DNA of 64,000 nucleotides from contig OZ024867.1 in the NCBI GenBank assembly GCA_964017155.1, positions 13,185,202 through 13,249,201 of the forward strand, given 5' to 3'. The translations under genes and the position numbers were made by a program. Under the pieces are notes generated by a model that ran no database searches, had not been told where the DNA came from, and saw nothing but the letters and a program-made list of their open reading frames with translations. How positions within the stretch are numbered: the stretch's first letter is position 1; every line of letters begins with the position of its first letter. The DNA comes from Oasisia sp. SBJ-2009. Lineage: Eukaryota; Annelida; Polychaeta; Sabellida; Siboglinidae. Below are positions 14,536 to 28,610 of the stretch, piece by piece.

Positions 14536-17490
14536 TTTGTTTGTTTGAACAAGGTTCTCAGAGTCTGGTAGTCTCGACGACTTGGAATACTCTTTCTTCT
14601 GGAGTGGCAAACCCGAAGGAGAAAGAAGGGAGGCCGGAGTGGGCTTTGCTATCAAAAAGGATATCATCACAAAGCTGACAGAAATGCCACGGCCAGTAAG
14701 TGACAGAATCATGACGATGAGACTACCTCTGAGCAAGGACAACTTTGCTACAATTATCAGCGTGCATGCTCCGACAATGACAAACCCAGATGAAAACAAG
14801 GAGGCCTTCTACAACCAGCTCGCAAGTGTGCTCAGGGGCATCCCTCATACCGATAAGCTACTGCTGATAGGAGACTTCAATGCGAGGATAGGAAGAGACA
14901 ATGACAAGTGGCCCTTGGTCATGGGCAAACATGGGATTGGGAAATGCAACTCCAATGGCGAACTTCTACTGGCTCTGTGCTCTGAGTTCGAACTGATAGT
15001 GACGAACACCATGTTCAAGCAGAAGGATGAACGCAAGACCACCTGGATGCATCCTCGTTCCAAACACTGGCATATGATAGACTTCATCATCACGAGGTGT
15101 CGGGATAAGATGGACATCCACAGCACCCGAGCCATGCGTGGAGCAAACTGTTGGACCGATCACCAGATGCTGAGATCAAAAGTGGCTTTCAGAATACGAC
15201 AAAAGCACAACAGGCAAGGGACAAATAAGCCGACCAAGCTCAACACTGCAAAACTAAGTACCATCAGCCACAGGGAGAGTTTTGAGCAGGAGATGGACAG
15301 TGCTCTCGCCCACTGGGAGGAGAAGGAAAACTCAACACCAGACAAGGAATGGGCAGCTCTGCAGCAGGTTGTGTACAACACAGCCAAGACATATCTTGGC
15401 AAGCCAGACAGAAAACACCAGGACTGGTTCGACCCCAACGACCAGGAGCTACAGACTCTTATGAGCAGAAGAGATCAAGCCCACCAGAGAGTGTTGCAAA
15501 CCAGGAGCACTAGATCAACCACTGCAGCATACAAAGATGCCTGCAGACTGCTACAAAAACACACCCGTGCACTGAAGTCGGACTGGTGGGAAATGAAAGC
15601 AGTGGAGCTGCAGAGAGCTGCCGACAGTAACAACATGAAGGGCTTCTACAATGGACTGAAGGAAGTGTGGGGACCCAAAAAGAAGGGACCTGTTCAACTA
15701 AAATCAACAGACGGAATGGAAACCTTCTCTGACAGCAAGAGAGTTGTGGCAAGATGGAGTGAACACTTCCAGAAGCTACTCAACGTCCCTGGCGACATAG
15801 ATCACGAAGCTCTGGACAACATCCCGCAGCGCATTACCAAGACAAGCCTTGATGAGATTCCAACTATGGATGAGATGGCTAGAGCAATCGCCAGCCTGAA
15901 AGATGGCAAAGCACCTGGAGGAGATGGAATTCCTGCAGAAGTATGGAAGCATGGAGGAGACAATCTGTTCAGCAGACTGCACCAACTAATCACCAATGCC
16001 TGGGAGATGGGTTCTGTACCACAAGCATGGAAGGATGCAAGCATTATAACCATCTACAAGAAAGGTGATCGAACAGACTGTGGGAACTATAGAGGAATCT
16101 CTCTTCTTTCCATAGCAGGCAAGATCTTCGCCAGGATCCTCCTCAACAGACTATCTACCCACCTAACACCAGAGGTAGTTCCGGAGACACAATGTGGCTT
16201 CAGAGGTAACCGGAGCACCGTGGATATGATATTTTGTCTCCGACAACTACAAGAAAAGTGCATTGAGCAGGACCGACCACTGTACATGGTATTTGTCGAC
16301 TTCAGTAAGGCGTTCGATACAGTTGGGAGGACCGGACTATGGCAGCTACTGAAGAAGTATGGCTGCCCAGAGAAGTTCACAACAATGATCGAGGCACTAC
16401 ATACCGGAATGATGGCGACTGTTAATGTTGGAGGGGAAGTCTCGGAATCGTTCAGGGTCACAAATGGGGTCAAGCAAGGCTGTGTACTGGCGCCCACGCT
16501 CTTTTCCATCTTCCTATCAGCAATGCTCGACAATGCTTTCCGAGACATGGGGGATGGCATCTACATACAGTCCAGACAGAGCGCTGACCTATTCAACGTC
16601 GCACACTTCAGAGCGAAGACCAAGACTACACGGATACTGATGAGGGAGCTGCTATTCGCAGATGACAGTGCACTGGTTGCACACTCTGCTGAAGAGATGT
16701 AGAAAATAGTGGATGCTTTTTCCAATGCGTCAAAGAAGTTCGGCCTGAAGATTAACATCAAGAAGACCGAGGTGCTGTACCAACCCAACTCTACAAGAAC
16801 CCGAGAGGAGGATATCATGGTTGATGGAAACAAGCTGAACTCTGTTATGGAATTCACCTACCTCGGAAGCACTATATCAAGTGACAGATGCATTGACGAT
16901 GAAATACAGAGGAGGATGGCCAAGGCTAGTGCATCTTTCGGCCGACTACGCCAAAGACTCTGGAACAACCACCATGTGTCCATGCGGGTTAAAGGCAAGA
17001 TATACCGTGCAATTGTGCTGTCCACCCTCCTATACGGAGCCGAGGCCTGGACAGTGTACAGACGACAGGTGAAAAAGTTGCATGCCTTCATGATGCGACA
17101 TCTGCGTTCGATCATGAGGATAACCTGGATGGACAAAGTGACAAACAAGGAAATACTCGAACGGACAGGGCTGCCATCTATGGAAGATCTTCTGATCAGA
17201 AAGAATCTCCGGTGGACTGGACACCTCATGAGGATGTCATCAGACAGGCTACCGAAGCAGGTTCTCTACTCCCAACTGTCTTCTGGTCACAGAAAGAGAG
17301 GGCGCCCTCGTCTCCGGTTCAAAGATACCATCAAGAGAAACCTGAAGCTGAGAGACATAAAGATCGACTCCTGGACATCACTCTCACAGCAGAGAGACAA
17401 ATGGAGAGCAAGAGTCAAGTGATGGAAGCAGTCTTTGTCGCTTCGCGACCGACCGACAGCATGATGATGATGATGATGTTTGTTTGTTTG
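14536..17490 (+). mobile_element. RTE-clade non-LTR retrotransposon, 5'-truncated
   Basis: The element body runs 14548-17478 and is flanked by a 12-base direct repeat TTTGTTTGTTTG (14536-14547 and 17479-17490), a likely target duplication. The 3' end is a short (ATG)n run instead of poly-A, as is usual in RTE elements. The 5' end starts inside the endonuclease domain, the normal outcome of incomplete target-primed reverse transcription. It lies in sense orientation on the strand opposite the lectin gene, within the intron between 19431 and 10876. Coding content is given in the next entry. Confidence 0.85.
14549..17422 (+). pseudogene. RTE endonuclease-reverse transcriptase, one nonsense codon
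   Basis: One continuous frame of about 950 codons. The APE-type endonuclease part shows SVHAPTM, LLLIGDFNARIG, TTWMHPRSKHWHMIDFI and a WTDH motif near 15160. The first endonuclease strand with its Asn and Glu is missing because of 5' truncation. The reverse transcriptase follows with KAPGGDGIPAEVW, GNYRGISLLS, VFVDFSKAFDTV, NGVKQGCVLAPTLFS and the catalytic FADD near 16655. After it come a TYLGSTIS block and a C-terminal RxLRWTGHLMRM segment. A single in-frame TAG at 16700-16702 interrupts the frame just after FADD; the frame then stays open to TGA at 17420-17422. Such slight decay suggests recent insertion. The open frame has no ATG at its beginning. Confidence 0.88.
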
Positions 17491-17611
17491 TTTTGTTTAG
17501 GTTTTTTTTAGTTTTGTTTTAACCACATAAGACCACAATAAAGAACTTAGTAATGATTGGTGCCGATTGGTTATTGTGTGCACAAAATTGTGTGTACGAA
17601 ATCGTTATATT

Positions 17612-17617
<6 letters not shown>

Positions 17618-17700
<83 letters not shown>
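17618..17700. repeat. (TA)n microsatellite
   Basis: TA dinucleotides with one ATC interruption, 130 bases after the RTE element. Confidence 0.96.
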
Positions 17701-17703
<3 letters not shown>

Positions 17704-19430
17704 CTCTCTTTGTTATTCTCCTCTCTTACACACAGGCACACTTGCACACATAACACATATGACGGCATAACTAGCTCTCTGTCAAAACAAGTAATTACTA
17801 CTCCATGAAACAGTGCTGACATTTATTAAAGTAACTGCCTTTTAAATTGGTCCGAATATATGTCGTTCTGGTCGTATTTAGGTTTGTTTGGTCGTCTCTG
17901 TTATTGCAGAATATATAATCTTCAGTTTAGTATACTTCTAAGGAACTGTCCTGTCATTTCCGGGGCCTTGACGATAACACATCCGTCCACTATTTACGAG
18001 CCCTTCTATGATGACGTCAGTTATTACTGTCACTAGTGAGGAGAGTTTGCCACCTGCATCTGCCGTGAAGTGATCACCGTGAGTTTATCTCCCAGACCAA
18101 TCACCACAAACCGTAAGACCGCGATATACCCTTTTTAAATAGTTCGTTTCTTGCGGTAACATATGCAAAACATTCTTTCACAAATGTAATTTTTTGAGCT
18201 TCGTAATATTCAATTTCACTTACTGGTCGGTCTTCAACCAACACAATATGAGAGGATCAGGTTAAATATTATGTTCATGGATAGCGTAGTAAATTTGATA
18301 ATCTAGTAATATTTATTTACTGGTGGCACAGTAACACATTACACCGGAGTGTCAGTTGAGTAATGTGTGGCGTGTAATACAGGTGTAACATGTGTGATAC
18401 GTGAGAACGTTATGAAATATAGGTAATCGACAAGTGTATGCCGTGTCTACAAGGAAAACTAAAGAGAATTAAAGTTAACCCTGTATAGATCCTATAGGTT
18501 TTCGCTGCCTCACACCTATTCTAAAGTATTTCCGATCTACGAGGTAAGCTATGAAATTAGCACGAAAATTGTACACTTAAGCATTATGAGATGAAGAGAC
18601 TTCGTGAACAGAATAATTATTATAGTTTTTTCCACGATATTTTATGCGACGGGAAGAGATAATGTTCGAAAAATGTGTTATGTGCGGACAAGTTGTGGAC
18701 ATCTTTTTTTCATATAATTTATGCTTTCAATTTGTTTTAAGAAGCTCAGTTAGCATATAATTTAAATTATTTATTAATTGGTTTTATATTTAGATATACG
18801 TATTCAAACTTGTGTTTACTTGTATAATATTACATTTACTTCTTACAATGAGAACACTACTGAACAGAGCTTGTAGTTTGGATTTTAGTGTATAAATAAA
18901 GTGTATTGTTGTTATTATTATTAAAAACATCCTTCTACTATATTTATTTGAAACGCTACATAGTTTTCAAAGTTTGAGAGACTTTGGGTGCTGGCCAAAT
19001 TGGATTTTCTTAACTAAGCAAGTTCTATCAGTTCTGGTTAATACCACCACTGTGTCGGCGTTACTGAAAACCCCAATATACACTACACGCATCTGTCTAC
19101 TGTGTTCCTATCAAACCTTATATGCATTACTTGTATGCATGAAGGACATTTAAAAAAGGCAGCTTCCCAGCTTTCGCTGTGAATTTCGACAATTCGACTT
19201 AGCTGATTGTTGAAACTAGTTGTACCACATACTCAAGCCTATACATCCGAAAATATATATGGTCCTCCATGGCAGGGCTATGACTATGACATTAACGTAG
19301 TTAATTACTACAACCAAACCTAAAATAAGGTTAGGATTAACATATAAAACGTATCCAACGCCCAGTCATGAGAACCTAGGGCACATCGGGACAACAGTGT
19401 TGGCAGCAATCACACTGCTTAAAAACGTAC
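17701..19430. other. No gene recognised
   Basis: Intron sequence directly downstream of the donor of the lectin exon at 19431-19649. No open frame with a recognisable domain, and no obvious terminal repeats. Confidence 0.5.
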
Positions 19431-19649
19431 CGCAGCAATCAGCTCGATTTGTTATGATGATATTATGTAAGAGAATCTCGTCTTTGAACGTCACCTTCCA
19501 CCAGGGATTAGTACTCTCACTAGTGCGCGCACAGCTGTGGTGCTTAAAGTCGCCATCTGCATTTCCGTCTATGGCATATCGAGCGTGACCATTTGAAGAT
19601 GTTGATGACTGTGTAACAACACCTTGACGTGCGAGATTCTTCCCCACGA
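19431..19649 (-). CDS. FTP (F-type lectin) domain, N-terminal half, exon
   Basis: A 219-bp phase 1-1 exon with acceptor TTTATGACAG and donor GTACGT after TGCTGCG. It encodes [38 protein letters not shown] and ITNRADCC. The frame is open throughout and the layout matches the three other N-half exons. In transcription order it follows directly after the C-half at 20892-21107 without an EGF exon between, so two FTP domains sit side by side here. Its C-half partner is 10667-10876. At the usual position of the fucose-contacting His, 25 residues before the Arg of RAD, it has Ser. Confidence 0.84.
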
Positions 19650-19683
19650 CTGTCATAAACAGAATAATACGAATATGTTAAAT

Positions 19684-20265
<582 letters not shown>

Positions 20266-20266
<1 letters not shown>

Positions 20267-20891
20267 CATATAATGTATACACGAATGTATGTGTTTGTAT
20301 GTACGTACGTACTTACTTACATATTAACATATTATACTTGAAAATATTTGCAAATCCTTGCGAACTGTGTGTACTGAACCTTTGTTTGATTATATCGGGG
20401 ATGTTATTTAGAAAACGTGGCAAATCATGCCGAAAGGATTTCTTGAATATTTAACAGGAAGTGTAACAATGATTCCGTTCTTAGAATAGAGCGTGTACTA
20501 GAATTCCATGCTGAATACTCAAGCGTAGAAATCGGATGTGATCGGCCCAGTCACTACAACAAGCCTTCCACAGGGTGGGCTGCCCATAAATCCGCGCCAC
20601 GGTTGCCGTGTTACACTGTCGAGGGATCTAGGTGCAATACACTTTCTTGGGCCGGGGTAGACTGATACCGAGGTATTCAGCTAAATGATTCACTATTTAT
20701 TATATACAAATATATTGAATATTGAACATAGAGTGTATGTATACCTCCCTCATTCGCTCCATGACAAATAAAGATAGCACCAACATTTTAATAATATATA
20801 ATAAAAAATGGTGTTTTCTAACCGTTTAAAAATAAGACCTTCGTCATATGAAACAGGTATCTGACAGAGCAAACCTATTACTGATTTATAC
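20266..20891. other. No gene recognised
   Basis: Intron between two lectin exons. Nothing recognisable. Confidence 0.5.
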
Positions 20892-21107
20892 CTCTTCCAA
20901 AAACAGAAACTTCGCAAAGTGACAGCGTTTCGACTCTGTCTACGATTTTGATCCTCAACGCAGTTCCTTCGGCTGTATGATGACAAATGAATGAGACGGT
21001 CTCGCCAGTGTCCATATCATTGAAGTGTGAGCCACACCACTGGGTTTGCATTAGCCCTCCATGTCGTCGTGGCTCAAAGGCGATTTCGAAATGCCTCAGG
21101 CGGCGTC
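20892..21107 (-). CDS. FTP (F-type lectin) domain, C-terminal half, exon
   Basis: A 216-bp phase 1-1 exon with acceptor TTCGGTAG and donor GTATAA after GGAAGAG. It encodes GRRLRHFEIAFEP, a central Cys (TQWCGSHF), DTGETVSFICHH and LSLCEVSVFG. The intron separating it from its N-half (21345-21563) is only 237 bp, the shortest in the gene and much shorter than those of the other FTP pairs (8.5 and 9.3 kb). This pair shows how the complete domain is built: NRADCC, G split by the phase-1 intron, then RR. Confidence 0.87.
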
Positions 21108-21344
21108 CTACCGAACAGAGCATACATATCATTGAATATTTGAAATACACATCGTTACGTGAAATTGAATGGCTTAACAAAAGTAACACCAATCATGCAA
21201 AGCGATAAATATAGTTGAATCGTGACAAGTGTTACAGATGACACATTAAAGCAGCAGCCGTAGAATGACAAGTGCACTTATGATTTGTTAATGTAACCGA
21301 TGGGCACAGAACAACTGCCACTATTTAATATATCATCTACTTAC

Positions 21345-21563
21345 CACAGCAATCAGCGCGATTGGTTATGACAACTTCGCTTCCCGAAATCACCTGACCG
21401 AAATAAAGCCGCCACCAAGGTTCATATTCCCTATCAGTGAGAGTACAACTTCCTTGCGAGAAGGAAGCAGCTAGGTTACCATCAATGGCATTTTTAGGGT
21501 CACCTCTTGACAACGATGATGACGCTGTAGCGAAACCATTAAGAGCGAAGTTTGTCCCCATGG
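21345..21563 (-). CDS. FTP (F-type lectin) domain, N-terminal half, exon
   Basis: A 219-bp phase 1-1 exon with acceptor TTTGTTGACAG and consensus donor GTAAGT. It encodes GTNFALNGFATASS, NAIDGNLAASFSQGSC, EPWWRLYF and ITNRADCC. With 20892-21107 it forms the second complete FTP domain. Upstream in the transcript is the degenerate EGF exon at 22081-22194. At the usual fucose-contacting His position it has Asp. Confidence 0.87.
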
Positions 21564-21905
21564 CTGTCAACAAAATAACCATATGCATGCATGACTGGAT
21601 CGATGTGCACGTCCGTCCGTGCGTGCGTGCGTGCATGCGCGCGTACGTATTTATGCATATATAAAATGGGTGTTACGGGTGTGTGTGTGGGGGGGGGGAT
21701 AGCATATATGTTGGAGTATAGTCTGTGTGAAGTTCAGTCAACTTTGGTTCGTCACTTACAATAACCTTCAAGTAGATGTCGTCAACGTCAGTAGTTTTTA
21801 CGTCAGTTTTCGCGGTGCCCAATTGATGTTGTATGACCCCTGCCCCCGGTGTTTATAGATAACTGAGGGAAGCCGCAAATAATATGATGTATCAGTGATG
21901 TGTAA

Positions 21906-21908
<3 letters not shown>

Positions 21909-21963
<55 letters not shown>

Positions 21964-22032
21964 GCATGTGCATGTGCATGTGCATGTGCATGTGCATGTG
22001 TATGTGTATGTGTGTGTATGTGTGTGTATAGG
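21909..22032. repeat. (TG)n with (CATGTG)n
   Basis: A pure GT tract followed by hexamer CATGTG copies, ending about 45 bases from the donor of the EGF exon at 22081. Confidence 0.95.
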
Positions 22033-22080
22033 TGTATATGTGTGCAGCACGTATGTATGTATAAATAATATAACACTCAC

Positions 22081-22194
22081 ATTGATGATATTTCTGTTTA
22101 TAACTTTCTTTCTTCCAAATGCAACTGTATCCCTTTTCGGTATTTTTGCAAACACTCGAATGCTTGCAAGGGTTTGACTTACATCCATTGACAG
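22081..22194 (-). CDS. Degenerate EGF-like exon lacking Cys5 and Cys6
   Basis: A 114-bp phase 1-1 exon with acceptor TTTAACGCAG and donor GTGAGT. It encodes CKSNPC, KHSSV to Cys3, KNTEKGYS to Cys4, then IWKKE and ends KYHQ. Compared with the EGF exons at 9234 and 23234, the first four cysteines are at the standard spacing, while Cys5 has become Trp and Cys6 has become His, with one extra residue between them. Cys5 and Cys6 bond to each other in EGF folds, so one whole disulphide is gone while the frame and splice sites remain. It is either a tolerated EGF variant or the start of exon decay. Confidence 0.72.
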
Positions 22195-22980
22195 CTGCGT
22201 TAAATTAAACAAAATATATATGATCTCTAGAATGTATTATTCTTAAGGATTTTTCTAAATATAAACGAAAAACTACTGGCACAATGATGCGTGTACATAA
22301 CAATGTTATGAATGTGCATTATTCGTGGACCTACATCCCCACCAGTTGTAAATGTATGTGGCTGAATGTGTGTATGCGTTCTAGTTGGCGAATCGCGATG
22401 TTTTGTTGATTCAACATTTTTTAATCGTACGGAGGTTGGACAATTTGCGGGAGTAATATTTCCAATGGCTTAAGGTGAAGTTCCAGCCGTATATTTCATG
22501 TTTTTTCTATGTATTCGTAACTATAGTGAAACCCATCTACACATGTATAGGTCGACTCATGCAAAAACGTTATGTTGTCAAAGTTATTTGCATTGGGAAA
22601 ACAATGCAAACGTGCAGACCTGCAATAATTTTCACTAAGCATGTCATCTTTTTCATGTGAATACGACTGAGCCATGGGTACTTTGAAACAATGAGGCCGA
22701 GTTGATGTAACAAATAGACCAGTGACCAGTTACGATGATTTCATGCTAATAACATTTGGGTTCAGTTTGCGGCGGGTTTCAAACGTTGGGGATTCATAGA
22801 CGATATTGACATACTCGTGTTAACTCGGCAGTGGCTTTATCTCCGTTGCAAAACCGACCAATTCAGCTAGAACAAAATCCAGAGCAGTGGGGATAGGATG
22901 CAGGGATGTTCACAACATTTTTAAAGCGGGAGGCACTTTATCACGGCCAGGTAGCGTGGTTACTGTATTCTATAACCGGG
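22195..22980. other. No gene recognised
   Basis: Intron between two EGF exons. A 61-codon frame at 22475-22660 (plus) matches nothing known. Confidence 0.5.
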
Positions 22981-23133
<153 letters not shown>

Positions 23134-23233
23134 TCGGGTGTGTAATATTCGTGCTTGCAAATGCTGCATACTTTCGTTCGAGTGTGTGCATGTGTACTTA
23201 TGTACACGCGATACATTTACATGTCAAACTTAC

Positions 23234-23350
23234 TTTTGCAGAGTTTCCCAAAGTAATCTTTCTTACAACGACATAGGTAGCCATCCGGACGGTCAACGCA
23301 TGTACCACCGTTTCTGCACCAAACCCCACCACCGTGGCAGGCATGCCATG
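23234..23350 (-). CDS. EGF-like domain exon
   Basis: A 117-bp phase 1-1 exon with acceptor GACTTTAACAG and consensus donor GTAAGT. It encodes six cysteines: [19 protein letters not shown] and FGKLC. The GGTCVD and GYLCRC words are typical of EGF repeats, and no calcium-binding D-x-D/E start is seen. It is the first of two consecutive EGF exons between FTP domains 1 and 2. Confidence 0.85.
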
Positions 23351-23424
23351 CTGTTAAAGTCAACAGCTTTGACAGATTTGTATTGGTATATGTATTCACT
23401 GACAAAGACAGAGATAGAGAGAGA

Positions 23425-24647
<1,223 letters not shown>

Positions 24648-24949
24648 CAAGTATATTAATTATAACATTATACGTTATAACATTCATATAAATAAGGCTC
24701 AGATGAGCAATTTAACTGTCTCTGAATATTTTTTATCTAGAGAAACAAATCCATTTATCATTACATTCATAAAAGCAAGGCCTGTTTTAGCAAGTGTGAA
24801 CATTCCAGTAAGTTTTACGTACGTGTGCATTCTAAATGAGAAAGCGTAGTTTGGTTGTCGAGCGATTGTTCAAACAACAGCTCTTAGAATAGCATGACGG
24901 CATAGTTCAACTTATCAAACCAAGTGTTCATATTGTGACAAAGCACCAA

Positions 24950-27618
24950 ATTTGGCAGATATGTTGGAGATATATTTAGAAACAAAACCGGACATTGGGC
25001 ACTCACAAATTCGCACTATGGGGGCCAGCCAGGGCAGCCATAATGGACACCATCTATATCTTCTAGATCGTATTAACACAGAGAATCAATTAAATATTCA
25101 TTCACAATCCAATGGAATGTTTGGTCATTTCATTATATCACAATTTTATGATATAGTGCCGGGAAACAGTAAAAACAGTACTGGTATTATTATTTTGTCA
25201 GATGGTTGTCAAACCCACTCTGGGTCGAACCTACTGCTGGCACTAGTAAACATGGTCCTTGATGGTCCAAGCATCACAGACCACAGTGAATATTCAGCGA
25301 CGTCAGCAGCCCTAACCATTGCACTATTGCAAAAAGTCAAGCAGAGGCGGCGTGAAGGGCCCACAACATCTGACAACGTCATATACTGCTCAGGAAAGAC
25401 CTATACCGATGTATGTAGACCTGATAGACTTTCACATGTGGGTGTCTCCATGACATGGCCGTGACCTTCGTTTCAGCCCAGCTTGGATACACTGTCATGC
25501 AGCCGTTCCACAAGGAACAGGTGTTTTACCCTCTAAAGATGCGTGGTGACGTCTTCACAACTGGTGTGGTTGATACTACTGACCGAAACCCTAGTTAACA
25601 ACCTCAAAGGAGTCATTCCAGGTATGTGATGCATATCACTTCTTCAACACCGTTGACCGCAGCATTGTAATTGTTGGAGGTTCTTCAGGCCAAGCGTCAG
25701 TGGGCCATTTGTTAAAGGAACATGCAACCATAGTGTTGAAAATGCATTAAAATCGCCCTAATTCCCACATACCATTCAAGATAGAATATTGTAACACATG
25801 TATTTTTTGTTTTATTTTGTAAGATTGTTATATATCATAAAATAAATCTTGAAACGTACATGTTCACTGACCGTGGGTGCTGCCATTGTTGCCCATTTCA
25901 CGGGAAACTCACGAAGAGTAACGCGAGAAAATGAGTGAGTATGACGTAGACGGTCCACAACTTTCAGCGATATAGACGGTGCGCAACATGTAAACACTAG
26001 CACAGCGACATGATTTGAGTTGTTTTTATGAGTCTTGTGATAATGAAATGCTTGAATGTCAAGCATACGGATGTCAAAAGAAGGCAGGAGAAGAGTCGGT
26101 GAAAGGAAAGAGATTTTTCCTAATGCTATATATAAATAAATTCTCTGCGAAGCGCGAGTTGGCGATGAAATGGTTCCACAATATAGGTACGGGTCATACT
26201 GTGGAAAAATGCAATTTCAACCGGAAAATTGTTTTCCAGGTGATTTGGAACAGGTTTGCTGGGATTGGGTGAAAGACGACTGTTGAACGAATTAAGCTAC
26301 TATCCCCACTGCATTTGTGCACAGAACGAAAAGTCCCAGGCCGAATGGTCGATGTTGCACGCGAAGAACGGTCTCGTAAAAGGGACGAACGAACATACAG
26401 CATGCAATTACTATAAATGGGGTATTAGAATATCATTCAATGTATTAACTTTATAAAAAAAAAAAATCAATTATTAGTAAAATATTCACTGCGCGACGGT
26501 CGACTGGAATAATTAGTTGGACAAACGATTTGTTTACATGTGAAAGTGTGCGATAATAAAAGTTATTAAGCTCCGTCGAACCAAGTAGGAATGCGCGATT
26601 GCCTTTGTTGCAATCCCTACTTGAGCATCATTATTCTTTATCCTATTCTTTATCAATGTTTACATTGTAAGGGACGCCGTGTTTTTTTTATATCTAACGC
26701 TCTGTAAGTGTAATTAAATGGATGGATAGATCGCGGACTCAGTGTGTGAAGAATTCGTTTTGTTTTGCCCACCCGAGGCGCTAGCGGCCTGTGAAGGTGT
26801 GACGTTACACACCCACAGGCAAAATGTCCAAAATGTCAGCCTCCAGGGAGGTACACTAATTATCCTTAAAACGTAATAAATCATTTCAGAAACAAATAAC
26901 AAAATATGGGATACGATTCAATGAACATTGTTTAATGGTTTGAGCAATTTTTACTTTTTGGGTTGCATGTTCCTTTAAGCCACAACACTACTTAAGTTGC
27001 ACCGGTTGTACCACCCAGCACTATGGCATCCTTGAGCAGGAAGAACTCTGACCAAAACATTAAGGACGAATACTGCTGGCTAGACAATGTGCAGAACCAC
27101 TTGCATCTGATGATAAAGAAAACCTTGTGATTAAGAGTTTGGACAATATGTCCTGGGCGGCATACCATCCAAGACACCGGCCTGTTGGAAGAAATGTCAT
27201 ATGCCCAAAGGCTCGACAGTCCTTGTTCCACGAGAGTGCCCAGTCCGTAGCAATGGTCACGCACGCGATGGACATAGTCAAAAAGGCTGTTCAACATTTG
27301 AATGCTGGGCAAACAACAGTAGTTTCGCTTGATCAACCCTTGTATAGTATATCCAGTGGAAGAGGCCAGATATGTAGGGAGAAGAACAGTTGTTTTGATG
27401 TTTGATAGCCTGCACAAAGAGATGGCCGCTAAGACGACCCTGGGTGATGGGTTCTATTTACACGAAAAACGTCGATGCAGCAAATTCCGCCGACCTGAGT
27501 TACTCTGGGCTGGTGGAGCACGTGAAGAGAGCAGACTACTGGGATGGTCACATCTGGGGGAAGACACTGCACTTCAGTGTACACGCCTCTGCTTCTGTGA
27601 GGGAGAATGTGCCAAATG
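24950..27618 (+). pseudogene. Decayed transposon-type gene, split by a Kolobok-like copy
   Basis: Three pieces of one protein can be followed on the plus strand. Piece 1 is an open frame 24952-25464. A frame change leads to piece 2 near 25470-25600, with FYPLKMRGDVFTTGVVD. After the 25712-26978 insertion, piece 3 (about 27030-27460) reads LDNMSWAAYHPRH, TTVVSLDQPLY and, after another shift, LHKEMAAKTTLGDG. The order FTTG-x-x-D, then SWAAYH, then D-Q-P-L-Y, then G-L-H-x-E-M is that of a large, mostly uncharacterised animal protein family that I recall as repeat-associated. The minus-strand gene at 59851-63400 has the same order in variant form (FTIAAIDN, CDEGVF, GGFH). At least three frameshifts plus the insertion make it a pseudogene. 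The C-terminal half is not found. It lies in the lectin gene intron between 28301 and 23350. Confidence 0.6.
25712..26978 (+). mobile_element. Kolobok-like element, copy 2, with THAP remnant
   Basis: A 1.27-kb inverted relative of the 6183-7476 element, with TTAA at 25712-25715 and 26975-26978 and AGGAACATGCAACC tips. On the plus strand at 26040-26340 a better preserved THAP-like stretch can be read: QAYGCQKKAG, GKRFF, KRELAMKWFHNIGTGHTVEK, NRKIV and, after a frame change, ERRLLNE. THAP plus TTAA fits Kolobok. There is no catalytic domain. It splits the decayed gene at 24950-27618, so it is younger than that gene's arrival. Confidence 0.75.
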
Positions 27619-28300
27619 ACTTTAAGATCTCTCATTTAATCATTAATTAAAGTGCCATGCCCTGGTCCGTGGAAGTTGTCTTGCCATGATGAACAATTCA
27701 TATGAACAAGATGTGTCAATAGAGTGGCTAAAATAATATACAGCAATAGCATTGGTCTTTTCAAATAACCTATGTAGTATATTTAATGGCTGCAGTACAT
27801 TCATTGTTACATTTTTACAAGGCCGATGTTAATAGTTAATTGTACTCTCTACTGCTACGGTTTAATCCAGTTATCACTATGACATGTAGAAACAAAATCA
27901 CCATTCCGTTGCATATTTGTTATTGCTGTACGTTCTAATAAAACCTGGTATTCATTTGATGTTGTATGTAAATATTATTTGTGATCCTAAAACCATAGAA
28001 ACAGCTGGTTGGCGGGACAACAATATTCTATGCCAGTACCTGCTGGCAGCTACTTTGGAAAATTGTCACCAAAATGCGAATCTACCATGGCCCGATATCC
28101 AGATATCTTGTAAATATTGCGCTTTTGTCACAAAATGAACAATATGTTTGCTATGACGACACATCAGAAAGGGGTGAGATTGCGTTGGATCGACAGCTCT
28201 TGTGTTAATTTGTCACGCAATCATTCAGTGTTCGAAGTATTCGAATCGAAGTATTTTTGTTACGGACTAACTGAAATGGAAATGCTCAACTCAACTATAC
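27619..28300. other. No gene recognised
   Basis: Sequence between the decayed gene and the lectin exon at 28301. Small frames only. Confidence 0.5.
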
Positions 28301-28507
28301 CTGTTCCATAAGCGTACACTTCACACAGCGTGAGAATTTTCATTTCTCCTGGTATTCTGATCGTCAGTTGTCGTCCTATGGCGTTCCGCTCACACGGAAA
28401 TGATTTCGTTTCTCTTGTCGACATTCTATTTGTGGACTTTGATCCACATTTCTTGTAATTTCTGTAGTGTCGACGAACGATGATCTCGAATCCACGCAGG
28501 CGTTCTC
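28301..28507 (-). CDS. FTP (F-type lectin) domain, C-terminal half, exon
   Basis: A 207-bp phase 1-1 exon with acceptor TTCCACAACAG and donor GTATAG after GGAACAG. It encodes ERLRGFEIIVRR, KKCGSKS, a STRETKSFPC core and ILTLCEVYAYG. The GG of the usual STGET word is replaced by an Arg. It completes FTP domain 1, whose N-half is 9.3 kb upstream at 37809-38027 across an intron holding the Penelope, Harbinger and 16-base-motif elements. The frame is fully open. Confidence 0.84.
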
Positions 28508-28610
28508 CTGTTGTGGAATATTACAGTTACTGAACACTTATCATGACAGTCCTTTTTCCAATCACACATTTTTATTGTCATATCCAAAAACAAGATATTT
28601 CTTTTATCTA

